This document shows positions 17,651 through 25,071 of a stretch of DNA of 64,000 nt, one piece after another. The DNA is from DASSUW01 sp963835525 (GTDB lineage: Bacteria; Actinomycetota; Thermoleophilia; Solirubrobacterales; Solirubrobacteraceae). The position numbers and the translations under genes are program-made. The stretch spans positions 434,001 through 498,000 of the forward strand of contig CAWIFM010000003.1 of NCBI GenBank assembly GCA_963835525.1. Reading direction: 5' to 3'. Each line of letters opens with the position of its first letter. Positions within the stretch are counted from its first letter, which is position 1. Under the pieces are notes generated by a model that worked only from the letters and a program-made list of their open reading frames with translations, was not told where the DNA came from and made no database searches.

Positions 17651-18325
17651 CTAGTCCTCCAGGAGAAAGTCGAAGACCGCGAAGGCGAGCAGGCCGAACA
17701 CGAGATCATAGAGGCCGAGCACCACCAGCCAGCGGCCAGGGAGCGCCTCCGCCCCGGCCTCCAGCAGCAGCGGCGACGTGGCGCGGGCGGCGGCGATGAC
17801 GAGCGGGATCATCAGCGGCAGGGCCAGGATCGGCACGATCACCTCGCGCGCGCGGGTCTGGATGCCGAGCGCGCCGACCAGCGTGCCCAGCACGGCCACG
17901 CCGAGATCGGCCAGCAGCAGCACGGCGACCAGCTCGGGCACGGCGTCCCACGGCGTCGGGCCGAGCAGCAGGATCGCGAAGGCCGGCACGGCTGCCAGCT
18001 CGACCGCGACGAGGAAGCAGAACAGCACGGCGGCCTTCGCCACGAAGAGCGACGTGCGGTCGACCGGCGCGAGCAGGAAGCCGTCGAAGCCGCCCTGCTC
18101 GCGCTCGGCCACGAACAGGCGGGTGATGCCGAGCACGGCAGCGAACAGCAGCGTGACCCACAGCACGCCGGCCGCCAGCTCGCCCTCGACCGAGCGGCGG
18201 TCGAGCGCGAAGTGGAAGAGCACGAAGGTGCTGACGCTGAACAGCAGCATCGCCGGGATCGCCTCGCCGGTCCGCAGCTCGACGCGCAGGTCCTTGCCCA
18301 CGAGGGCGCCCACCGCGCGCCTCAC
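17651..18325 (-). CDS. ccmB: Heme exporter protein CcmB (ABC permease)
   Basis: 224 residues, six hydrophobic segments. The N-terminal LVGKDLRVELRTGEAIPAML and the loop VAEREQGGFDGFLLAPVDR match the CcmB family, which keeps an E-R-x-x-G-x-x-x-x-L-L-x-P motif. Forms the membrane part of the CcmAB ABC complex. The GTG start overlaps the ccmA stop (GTGA). Confidence 0.93.
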   Translation of the reverse strand: MRRAVGALVGKDLRVELRTGEAIPAMLLFSVSTFVLFHFALDRRSVEGELAAGVLWVTLLFAAVLGITRLFVAEREQGGFDGFLLAPVDRTSLFVAKAAVLFCFLVAVELAAVPAFAILLLGPTPWDAVPELVAVLLLADLGVAVLGTLVGALGIQTRAREVIVPILALPLMIPLVIAAARATSPLLLEAGAEALPGRWLVVLGLYDLVFGLLAFAVFDFLLED

Positions 18326-19014
18326 GCGTACAGCCCCTTCAGGTCCGCGGCGACGATCGTGCTCGCGGGCGCCACCAGCACGGGCCGGCCGCCGCGCAGG
18401 CCGAGCACGAGGTCGGCCTCGGCGAGCCCCTGCTCGACGTCGTGCGAGATGAGCACGCGCGCGGGTCCGCGCCCGATCAGCGGGGCGACGGCTCCGGCCG
18501 CCCCCGGATCGAGGTTGGCGAGCGGCTCGTCGAGCAGCAGCAGCTCCGGCTGGTGCAGCAGCGCCCGGCAGATCGCCACCCGCTGCGCCATGCCGCGCGA
18601 CAGCGAGCGCACCGGCTCGTCCCCGCGCCGCGCCATGCCGACCGCCTCGAGCAGCTCCTCGGCCCGCTCGGGCGGAACGTCGTGCAGGCGCGCGTGGAAG
18701 CGCAGGTTCTCGCGCGCGGTCAGGTCGCGATAGAGCAGCGGGTCGTGCGCGACGAGCCCGATCCGCCCGCGCACCGCCCAGCCCTCGCGCGGCAGCGCGC
18801 GCCCGAGCACGCGCGTCTCGCCGCCGTGCGGGCGCAGCAGCGTCGCGAGCACGCGCAGCAGCGTCGTCTTGCCGGCCCCGTTGGCGCCGAACACCGCGAG
18901 CGTGGCCCCGCGCGGCAGCTCCAGCGTCACGCCGGCCAGCGCGACCCGCTCGCCGTAGGCACGCGCGAGCCCGCGCAGCGCGACGGCGGGCTCGCCGTCA
19001 GCGGCGTCGGCCAT
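18322..19014 (-). CDS. ccmA: Heme exporter ATP-binding protein CcmA
   Basis: 230 residues. Walker A FGANGAGKTT, signature LSRGMAQRV, Walker B LLLLDEPLANLD and H-loop LISHDVEQ are all present. ATPase of the CcmAB complex that drives release of heme-loaded CcmE during cytochrome c maturation. Its start overlaps the end of the upstream moaB-like gene by 17 bp; its stop overlaps ccmB. Confidence 0.94.
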   Translation of the reverse strand: MADAADGEPAVALRGLARAYGERVALAGVTLELPRGATLAVFGANGAGKTTLLRVLATLLRPHGGETRVLGRALPREGWAVRGRIGLVAHDPLLYRDLTARENLRFHARLHDVPPERAEELLEAVGMARRGDEPVRSLSRGMAQRVAICRALLHQPELLLLDEPLANLDPGAAGAVAPLIGRGPARVLISHDVEQGLAEADLVLGLRGGRPVLVAPASTIVAADLKGLYA

Positions 19015-19519
19015 GGTGCGACGAGTCGCCGCGCAGCGTCTGCACCACGTGGTCCAGCGTCGGCGCGAGGACCCCGAACAGCTGGTCGATCGCCTTCGGC
19101 GAGCCGGGGAAGTTGACGATCAGCGTCCGCCCGGCGATGCCCGACACGCCGCGCGTGAGGATGCCGAGCGGCGTGTGCTTGGCGCCCTCGGCGCGCATCG
19201 CCTCGGCGAAGCCGGGAGCGTCGCGGTCGATCACCAGGCGCGTCGCCTCCGGCGTCACGTCGTCCGGGGTCAGGCCGGTTCCGCCGGTCGTGAAGATCAG
19301 GTCGCACCCGGCCTCGACGTAGTGGTGCAGCCGATCCTCGATCAGCGAGAAGTCGTCGGGGACGACCTCCATGGCGACGACCTCGCAGCCCGCGTCCTCG
19401 GCGGCCGCGGCCAGCCGCGGGCCTGAGAGGTCCTCCGCCTCCCGGCGCGACACGGACGTCGAGATGGTCAGCACAGCGGTCCGGATGGGCCGGAGCTTAG
19501 TGCTCGCGACCGGGACCAC
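18998..19519 (-). CDS. MoaB/MogA-type molybdopterin adenylyltransferase
   Basis: About 173 residues. The molybdopterin-binding motif TTGGTGLTPDDVTPE and the C-terminal NFPGSPKAIDQ are those of MogA/MoaB, which adenylate molybdopterin before metal insertion. The start is uncertain: the fold begins at RTAVLTISTSVSR; GTG 19519 includes it, whereas GTG 19474 would trim the first strand. First gene of the minus-strand run that continues into ccmABC and the hem genes. Its 5' end lies inside the left arm of the long palindrome at 19496-19660. Confidence 0.88.
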   Translation of the reverse strand: MVPVASTKLRPIRTAVLTISTSVSRREAEDLSGPRLAAAAEDAGCEVVAMEVVPDDFSLIEDRLHHYVEAGCDLIFTTGGTGLTPDDVTPEATRLVIDRDAPGFAEAMRAEGAKHTPLGILTRGVSGIAGRTLIVNFPGSPKAIDQLFGVLAPTLDHVVQTLRGDSSHHGRRR

Positions 19520-19660
19520 GGACCATTCCGCCGGGGGCCCGCGTCTGCCGGCACCCAGCATCCGATCACGTGCCACCAGCATGCTCGCGGATGCCGTGCG
19601 CCGGCAGACACGACCCGGACGCCGGCGGACGTGCCCGTGGCCCCGATCGCGAGCACTTAG
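19496..19660. repeat. 165-bp imperfect palindrome between moaB-like and lysR-type genes
   Basis: The two arms carry the same blocks in mirrored order. Outer 26 bp match at 23 positions (19496-19521 against 19635-19660, around GTGCTCGCGA). Then come TCCGCCGG, GTCTGCCGGC (19543-19552 against 19600-19609) and GCATCCG. The centre is around 19575. The outer ends carry CTTAG on both flanks, and both divergent genes start within about 25 bp of an end. It could form a large cruciform or RNA hairpin, or be a decayed MITE-like element. I do not recognise a named family. Confidence 0.65.
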
Positions 19661-19669
19661 TCTGCCCCC

Positions 19670-20785
19670 GTGGAGCTCCGGCAGCTCGAGTACTTCGTCG
19701 CCGTGGCGCGGCACCGTCACTTCGGCCGCGCGGCCGAGGCCGCGTACATCACCCAGCCTGCGCTGTCGCAGCAGGTGCGGCGGCTCGAGGCCGAGCTCGG
19801 GGTGGCGCTGCTGAGGCGCACGAGCCGCGGCGTCGAGCTGACGCCCGCCGGCGAGGACCTGCTCGCCCGCGCCGACGCGATCCTCGCCGAGGTCACGGGC
19901 GCGCGGTCGGCGATGGACGAGCACGCCGGCGTCGTGCGCGGCGCTGTCCGGGTGGCGGCCACGGCCGCCGACGCGGTCCGCCTGCCCGAGGTCATCGCCG
20001 CCTTCCACCGCGAGCACCCGGGCGTGCGGATCGCGCTGCGGCAGGCGTCGGCCGCCGAGGCGCTCGAGCTCGTGCGCAGCGGCGCCGTCGACCTCGCCGT
20101 GCTCTCGCTCGCCGGCGATCCCGGCGGATTGACCGTGACGCCGCTCGCCGAGGAGCCGCTGCGGCTGATCGTGGAGCCCGGCGACCCGCTCGCGGGCGGC
20201 TCCGTCCGGCTCGGCGAGCTCAGCGGCCGCCCGTTCGTGCTGGCGGAGCCGGGCAGCGCTCTGCGCGCGACGGTGATGGAGGCGTGCCAGGCCGAGGGCT
20301 TCAGCCCCGTGCCGCTGCTCGAGGTCGGCGACCCGGCCGCGGTGCGGTTCCTGGTCGGCGCCGGGCTCGGGGTCGCGCTCGTGCCGGCGTCCTGGCTGGA
20401 GGTGCCGGGGCCGGAGGTGGGCGTCGCGGTTGTGGAGCCGGCGCCGTACATCGGGTGTGCATGGTCGCCGGCGGGAGCTGCCGCCGGCGGGTGCTCTGTT
20501 GGCGGCGCGGTTGCGCGGATGAACTGCTTGCTGGGTAGGGGTGCGGCGAGGTCGGCCGCCGCGCGGGGATGTCGCCGGGGGCGACGCGATCGTGGGCACC
20601 TCACGTGCAATCCGGGTCGGTCGCCGGCGCTCGATTTCACGAAATTCCCCACACGGCCGGCTCTCCGGCTCCCCACCCAGCCGCAGTTAGTCCCTACAAC
20701 ACCGCGTCGAGCTCCGACACGAACCGCCGCTTCGGCCGCGCGCCGACGAGCTTCAGCACCGGCTCGCCATCTCGGAAGACCATGA
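19670..20785 (+). CDS. LysR-type transcriptional regulator with probable frameshifted C-terminus
   Basis: The open frame is 371 residues, but the LysR family is near 300. Residues 1-65 form the winged HTH (MELRQLEYFVAVARHRHFGRAAEAAYITQPALSQQ), followed by a periplasmic-binding-like effector domain to about 265 (PLLEVGDPAAVRFLVGAGLGVALVP). After SPAGA the sequence turns low-complexity and basic and runs over the convergent thioredoxin gene. In the +1 frame the text resumes as PAGALLAARLRG and stops at 20520-20522, a normal LysR ending. A 16-bp imperfect tandem repeat at 20466-20497 explains the shift. GTG 19670 lies 10 bp after TTAGTC. Target and effector are unknown. Confidence 0.85.
   Translation: MELRQLEYFVAVARHRHFGRAAEAAYITQPALSQQVRRLEAELGVALLRRTSRGVELTPAGEDLLARADAILAEVTGARSAMDEHAGVVRGAVRVAATAADAVRLPEVIAAFHREHPGVRIALRQASAAEALELVRSGAVDLAVLSLAGDPGGLTVTPLAEEPLRLIVEPGDPLAGGSVRLGELSGRPFVLAEPGSALRATVMEACQAEGFSPVPLLEVGDPAAVRFLVGAGLGVALVPASWLEVPGPEVGVAVVEPAPYIGCAWSPAGAAAGGCSVGGAVARMNCLLGRGAARSAAARGCRRGRRDRGHLTCNPGRSPALDFTKFPTRPALRLPTQPQLVPTTPRRAPTRTAASAARRRASAPARHLGRP
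20466..20497 (+). repeat. 16-bp imperfect tandem repeat that shifts the LysR reading frame
   Basis: CGCCGGCGGGAGCTGC is followed at once by CGCCGGCGGGTGCTCT (13 of 16 identical). Sixteen is not a multiple of three. Removing one copy restores a LysR C-terminus ending at 20522. The 171 bp from 20523 to the thioredoxin gene then hold nothing else I recognise. Confidence 0.6.
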
Positions 20786-21008
20786 ACGTCGGCATCGACA
20801 GCACGCCGTAGCGGACCGCGGTGTCGACGTTGTCGTCGACGTCCAGCTTGACGAAGCGCACGTCGGGGCGCTCCTCGGCAAGCTCGGCGAGGATCGGGTT
20901 CATCGCGCGGCAGGGCGGGCACCAGGCGGCGGTGAAGTCGACGACTACAGGCGCGTCGGATTCGAGGACGTCGGCGGTGAAGCGGGCGTCGGTGGTGTCA
21001 GTGGGCAT
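20694..21008 (-). CDS. Thioredoxin
   Basis: 104 residues, standard thioredoxin length, with active site WCPPC at 29-33 (usual WCGPC) and cis-proline loop SMPTFMVF. Cytosolic: no signal peptide. The ATG at 21008 is preferred to one 36 bp upstream because the fold begins ATDARFTADVLESDAPVVVDF-like right after it. Stands apart from the neighbouring precorrin-2 dehydrogenase (58-bp gap). General dithiol-disulfide reductase; the Pro at position 2 of the CxxC may change its redox potential. Confidence 0.93.
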   Translation of the reverse strand: MPTDTTDARFTADVLESDAPVVVDFTAAWCPPCRAMNPILAELAEERPDVRFVKLDVDDNVDTAVRYGVLSMPTFMVFRDGEPVLKLVGARPKRRFVSELDAVL

Positions 21009-21066
21009 GCCGACGACGGTGGCAGCCGACCGCCGCACATCCAAGTCGGATTGCTTATCGCGCCGA

Positions 21067-21810
21067 TCAGGCCGAGACGGGCGCGTGCTCGCGCTGCGCC
21101 CCGGCGATCAGCTCGCGGACCGCGGTCTCGTCGCCGGACCGCAGCAGGTCGATCGGGTCGGGCTCGCCGTTGACGATGCCCTCGAAGAACGCCTTGCGGT
21201 CCTGGTAGGTCGGGAGCGTCCCCTTGGCCCATCCGCGCGCCTCGTTCAAGAGCACCGCCAGCCGCGCGTAGGGCTCGCCGAACTCCTCGGCGATCTGGGC
21301 CTTGATGCGCTTGGCCAGGGCCGGCGAGGCGCCCGCCGTGGAGATGGCGATCGCCAGCGGCCCGGTGCGCACGATCGCCGGCAGGATGAAGTTGCACAGC
21401 GGCGGCACGTCGACCACGTTCACGAGCATCGCCCGGCGCTCGGCGTCCTCGAACACGCGGATGTTCACGTCGGTGTCGTCGGTCGCGGCGATCGCGATGA
21501 ACGTGCTCTCCACGTCGCCCGGCCGGTACTCGCGCCGGAGCCACTCGATCGAGCCCTCCTCGGCCAGTGAGACCAGCTCCGGCACCGCGTCGGGCGCCAC
21601 CAGGACCACGCGGCCGTCGCAGGCGAGCAGGCCCTCGACCTTCTCGAGCCCGATCTCGCCGCCGCCGACCACCACGCAGCGCCGCCCGGTCAGCCGCAGG
21701 CAGGCGATGTAGAACGGCGTCTCGAGCATGCCCTGCACGCACGTCTGGTCGCAGATCCCCTTGCGGAACTGGCAGACGCACTCCTTGCCGCTGTAGGCCT
21801 GGGCGGGCAT
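21067..21810 (-). CDS. Precorrin-2 dehydrogenase / siroheme synthase N-terminal type, with four-cysteine leader
   Basis: 247 residues. From M28 the protein is a normal CysG N-terminal/Met8 type: FYIACLRLTGRRCVVVGGGEIG (Rossmann), VNVVDVPPLCNFILPA, ISTAGASPALAKRIK. It oxidises precorrin-2 to sirohydrochlorin with NAD, and may insert iron. Ahead of it lies a 27-residue leader with C11, C13, C20 and C24 (ECVCQFRKGICDQTC), not found in classical members. ATG 21810 is kept because the leader's codons have coding-like GC3; starting at M28 (21729) would remove the cysteines. CobA activity to feed it is encoded at 13073-14527. Confidence 0.85.
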   Translation of the reverse strand: MPAQAYSGKECVCQFRKGICDQTCVQGMLETPFYIACLRLTGRRCVVVGGGEIGLEKVEGLLACDGRVVLVAPDAVPELVSLAEEGSIEWLRREYRPGDVESTFIAIAATDDTDVNIRVFEDAERRAMLVNVVDVPPLCNFILPAIVRTGPLAIAISTAGASPALAKRIKAQIAEEFGEPYARLAVLLNEARGWAKGTLPTYQDRKAFFEGIVNGEPDPIDLLRSGDETAVRELIAGAQREHAPVSA

Positions 21811-21824
21811 TTGCGTCTAAGACA

Positions 21825-22637
21825 CTAGCCGCTCCGCTTCAACTTCCCGTGCCGTTTGGCGTAGCGCTCGCCCGCCCGGAACACCGCCAAGCCCAGCGGG
21901 ATCGAGACCACACCGAGCACGGCGAGCGGGACGACCTCGTCGCCCACTCCTGCGCCGTCGAGGATCGCCGCGCGGATGCCCTCGAGCGCGTAGGTCGCCG
22001 GCGAGATCGCGGCCAGCCACTGCATCCACTCCGGCATGACCTCGATCGGGTAGTAGACGCCGGAGACCACGAGCAGCAGGCCCTGGGCGATGAAGCCCAG
22101 CTGGGCGCCCTTCTCGGGCGAGATCAGGGGCAGCACGGCGGTCACCATCCCGATGCCCACGAACGAGACCGAGGCCACGGCCAGCAGCACGAGCGCGGCG
22201 GCGAAGTTGGCGTCCGGGAAGCTCAGGCCGAAGAACACGGCCACGACCGCGAACAGCAGCGCGGTCCGCACCACGCCGTAGAGCACGGCGAAGGCGCCCA
22301 TGCCGAGCAGGTGCACGGCGCGCGACAGCGGCGCCATGAACGTGTACTCGATGGTGCCCTCCCAGCGCTCCCAGGCGACCGTCTCGGTGAGGATCTCGAA
22401 GACGATTCCGAGGTAGGCCCAGATGACCGCGCCGATCAGCAGGATCGTCGTCTGGCGCTCGACGTCGAGCGTGCCGCCGGCGGCCTCGACGCCGTCGGCG
22501 ATGAACACGATCGTCAGCGTGTTGGCGACCGTCCAGATGAAGAAGGCCAGCTCCCACCAGCCGTAGCGCTTGACCAGGTAGGCGTTGCGCTCGACGACGC
22601 CGGCGAGCGCGATCGCCTGCAGCCGCGCGGCGCCCAT
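21825..22637 (-). CDS. ABC-2 type transporter permease
   Basis: 270 residues with six hydrophobic segments. The loop WERWEGTIEYTFMAPLSR and the late GVYYPIEVMPEWMQWLAAISPATYALEGIR are typical of ABC-2 drug/polysaccharide exporter permeases. The ATG overlaps the stop of the ATPase gene (TAATG), so they form one exporter in the cytoplasmic membrane. The substrate is unknown. Confidence 0.9.
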   Translation of the reverse strand: MGAARLQAIALAGVVERNAYLVKRYGWWELAFFIWTVANTLTIVFIADGVEAAGGTLDVERQTTILLIGAVIWAYLGIVFEILTETVAWERWEGTIEYTFMAPLSRAVHLLGMGAFAVLYGVVRTALLFAVVAVFFGLSFPDANFAAALVLLAVASVSFVGIGMVTAVLPLISPEKGAQLGFIAQGLLLVVSGVYYPIEVMPEWMQWLAAISPATYALEGIRAAILDGAGVGDEVVPLAVLGVVSIPLGLAVFRAGERYAKRHGKLKRSG

Positions 22638-23410
22638 TACGCCGCCTCCTCTTCTTCGTCCTCGAACGTGCGCCCGGTCGCGGCCAGGAACGCGGCCTCC
22701 AGAGTCTCGGCGCGGTAGCGGCGCTTCAGGGCGCGCGAATCCTCGAGCGCCAGCAGCCGCCCGCCGTCGAGGATGCCGACGCGGTCGGCCAGCGTCTCGG
22801 CCTCGGTCATGTCGTGCGTGCACAGCAGCGTCGTGGTGTCGTGCAGCTGCCGCACCTCGCGGATGAAGCCCTGCACCTCGAGCTTCGCCCGCGGGTCGAG
22901 GCCCGTGGTCGGCTCGTCGAGCAGCAGCAACGCCGGCGAGGTCAGCAGCGCGCGGGCGAGCGCGACCTTCTGCTGCATGCCGCGCGAGAGGTCCTCCATC
23001 GGCGCCGAGGCGCGGTCGACCGGGAAGCCGACCCGCTCGAGGATCTCCGGGATGCGCTGCCGCGTCTGGCCGGGCCCGAGCCCGTAGAAGCGCGCGGCGT
23101 ACGAGAGGTTCTCGGTCGCCGACATGCGCTTGAAGAACGACGCCTCGACCGACACCCGGTTGACGACGCCGCGCACCGCGCGCTCGTCGCGCACCACGTC
23201 GTGCCCGAACACGCTCGCGCTGCCGCCGTCGGGCAGCAGCAGGGTCGAGAGCAGGCGCACGAGCGTCGACTTGCCCGAGCCGTTCTGGCCGAGCACGGCG
23301 ACGCACTCGCCGTGGCCGACGGTGAACGACACGTCATCGAGCGCGACGACGGCGGGACGTCTTCGGCGTGTGAACTCCTTGCGGAGACGGACTACCTGTA
23401 CTGCGGACAC
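22637..23410 (-). CDS. ABC transporter ATP-binding protein (ABC-2 exporter)
   Basis: 257 residues. Walker A LGQNGSGKST, signature LSRGMQQKV, Walker B LLLLDEPTTGLD and H-loop CTHDMTEAE. GTG 23410 is chosen over TTG 23431 because GAGAGGAG lies 7-8 bp upstream. The acidic C-terminal tail ends EDEEEEAA. Pairs with the permease at 21825-22637. The 107 bp between this start and the next gene's stop hold a short CCGAG/CTCGG inverted repeat and no gene. Confidence 0.93.
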   Translation of the reverse strand: MSAVQVVRLRKEFTRRRRPAVVALDDVSFTVGHGECVAVLGQNGSGKSTLVRLLSTLLLPDGGSASVFGHDVVRDERAVRGVVNRVSVEASFFKRMSATENLSYAARFYGLGPGQTRQRIPEILERVGFPVDRASAPMEDLSRGMQQKVALARALLTSPALLLLDEPTTGLDPRAKLEVQGFIREVRQLHDTTTLLCTHDMTEAETLADRVGILDGGRLLALEDSRALKRRYRAETLEAAFLAATGRTFEDEEEEAA

Positions 23411-23517
23411 GGCAACTCCTCTCGACGGCAATTGACCAGGGGCTACCGACCGAGGCGGGGCTCGGCCAGGCGGTGAGTCAGGTCAACGTCGAAGGAGCAC
23501 GTGCGGAATGCTACAGG

Positions 23518-25038
23518 TCACTGAGCGGGTTCGAACCCTCCGTCCACGCGCCGGCGGATGCCGAGGGGGTTCTCCTCGCGCAGCTCCGGCGGGAGCGCCT
23601 CGGCCGGCGCGTCCTGGAAGGCGATCGGGCGCGTGAAGCGGTCGGTGGCGGTCATGCCGACCGACGTGTGCAGCGGGCTGGTGGTGGCCGGGTACGGGCC
23701 TCCGTGGTGCATGCCGAAGGTCACGGCCACGCCGGTGGGGAAGCCGTTGAAGACCACGCGGCCGGCGCGCTCGCCGAGCGCGGCCACCACGTCGGCCACG
23801 TCCTCGCCCGGCTGCGCGTGCACGGAGCCCGTGAGCTGGCCGTCGATCTGCTCGAGCGCCTCCAGCAGCTCCTCGCGCGAGCCGTGGCGCAGCAGCAGGA
23901 CCACGGGACCGAAGTGCTCCTCGAGCAGCTCCGGGCCGAGCCGCGCCGCGGGCGCCTCGTAGGCGGCCGGCTGGTGGCGGAAGCCCGGGCCGTCCGCCGC
24001 CGCGGCCCCGCCGAGCGGCCGCGCGTGACCCTCGAGCCGGTCCACGCCCGCGCGCAGCGCGTCGCGCAGGCGCTCGTTGAGCAGGACCTGCGGGTCGGCG
24101 GCGTCGAGCCTCGTGGCCAAGTCGGCGGCGAACGCGTCGCCCGCCTCGCCCTCCGGCACGAACACCACGCCCGGCTTGGTGCAGAGCTGGCCGCCGAAGC
24201 TGGCGACCGAGGCGGTCAGGCCCTCGGCGATCTTCTCGCCGCGCTCGCGCAGTGCCGCCTCGGTGACCACGATCGGGTTGATCGAGCCCATCTCGGCGTA
24301 GACGGGGATCGGCACCGCCCGGCGCGCCGCGCGGTCGAAGATCGCCTTGCCTCCGATGAATGATCCGGTGAAGCCGACGGCGGCGATCTCGGGCGCGTCC
24401 ACGAGCGCCTCGCCCACCTCGACACCTGCGGCAGGCAGGTGCGCGAACGTGCCCTCCGGCAGGCCGGCGTCGGCCACCGCGGCGCTCAGCTCGCGCGCGA
24501 CCAGCTCCCCGGTGCCGGGGTGCGAGGGATGGCCCTTGACGACCACCGGGCAGCCGGCGGCGAGCGCGGAGGCGGTGTCGCCGCCCGCCGTCGAGAACGC
24601 GAGCGGGAAGTTGGAGGCCCCGAACACCGCGACCGGGCCGAGCGGCACCCGCATGCGCCGCACGTCGGGCTTCGGGATCGGCTTGGCGTCCGGATCCGGG
24701 TGGTCGACGATCGCCTCGGCGTCGTCGCCGGCCTCGACGATCGCCGCGAAGGCCTCGAGCTGCCCGCAGGTGCGCTCCAGCTCCCCGCGCAGGCGCGGCA
24801 CCTCGGGCAGGCCGGTCTCGGCCTCGCAGACCGGGATGATCTCGTCGCCGGCCGCCCGCAGGCGCGCGGCGCCGCCGCGCAGCAGGGCGACGCGCTTGGC
24901 GCGGTCGCGCAGCGCACCGGACCGGTGGACGGCGGTCGCGGCCTCGACGGCCGCGCGCACGTCCTCGGGCGAGGCCTCCTCGTAGCTCGGCCCGGGCTCG
25001 CCGGTGCGGGGGTCGACGGAGTTGAAAGTCAGCGCCAT
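23518..25038 (-). CDS. Alpha-ketoglutarate semialdehyde (2,5-dioxovalerate) dehydrogenase
   Basis: 506 residues. Catalytic cysteine in GGQLCTKPG, general-base Glu in AEMGSINP, NAD-site FTGSFIGGKA and ASNFPLAF. The long form and FGMHHGGPYPATT C-terminus match ketoglutarate semialdehyde dehydrogenases of the hydroxyproline and sugar-acid pathways. It oxidises the semialdehyde made by the deaminase at 25774-26661 to 2-oxoglutarate. Divergent from the FadR-type regulator across 33 bp. A TAAGGT box 7 bp ahead of ATG 25038 suggests a leaderless mRNA overlapped by the operator. Confidence 0.92.
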   Translation of the reverse strand: MALTFNSVDPRTGEPGPSYEEASPEDVRAAVEAATAVHRSGALRDRAKRVALLRGGAARLRAAGDEIIPVCEAETGLPEVPRLRGELERTCGQLEAFAAIVEAGDDAEAIVDHPDPDAKPIPKPDVRRMRVPLGPVAVFGASNFPLAFSTAGGDTASALAAGCPVVVKGHPSHPGTGELVARELSAAVADAGLPEGTFAHLPAAGVEVGEALVDAPEIAAVGFTGSFIGGKAIFDRAARRAVPIPVYAEMGSINPIVVTEAALRERGEKIAEGLTASVASFGGQLCTKPGVVFVPEGEAGDAFAADLATRLDAADPQVLLNERLRDALRAGVDRLEGHARPLGGAAAADGPGFRHQPAAYEAPAARLGPELLEEHFGPVVLLLRHGSREELLEALEQIDGQLTGSVHAQPGEDVADVVAALGERAGRVVFNGFPTGVAVTFGMHHGGPYPATTSPLHTSVGMTATDRFTRPIAFQDAPAEALPPELREENPLGIRRRVDGGFEPAQ

Positions 25039-25045
25039 GGCGTGT

Positions 25046-25070
25046 ACCTTACCGGTTCGGTAATCGAACC
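25046..25070. promoter_or_regulatory. Overlapping palindromic operators in the hydroxyproline divergent promoter
   Basis: Two perfect inverted repeats overlap here: TTACCGGTTCGGTAA (25049-25063, 6-bp arms, 3-bp centre) and GGTTCGGTAATCGAACC (25054-25070, 6-bp arms, 5-bp centre). They fill most of the 33-bp gap between the divergent starts at 25038 and 25072. On the minus strand, TAAGGT (25051-25046) is a -10 candidate for the dehydrogenase. FadR/GntR regulators bind short palindromes of this kind, so this is probably the operator of the adjacent regulator, controlling both directions. Confidence 0.7.
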
Positions 25071-25071
25071 A

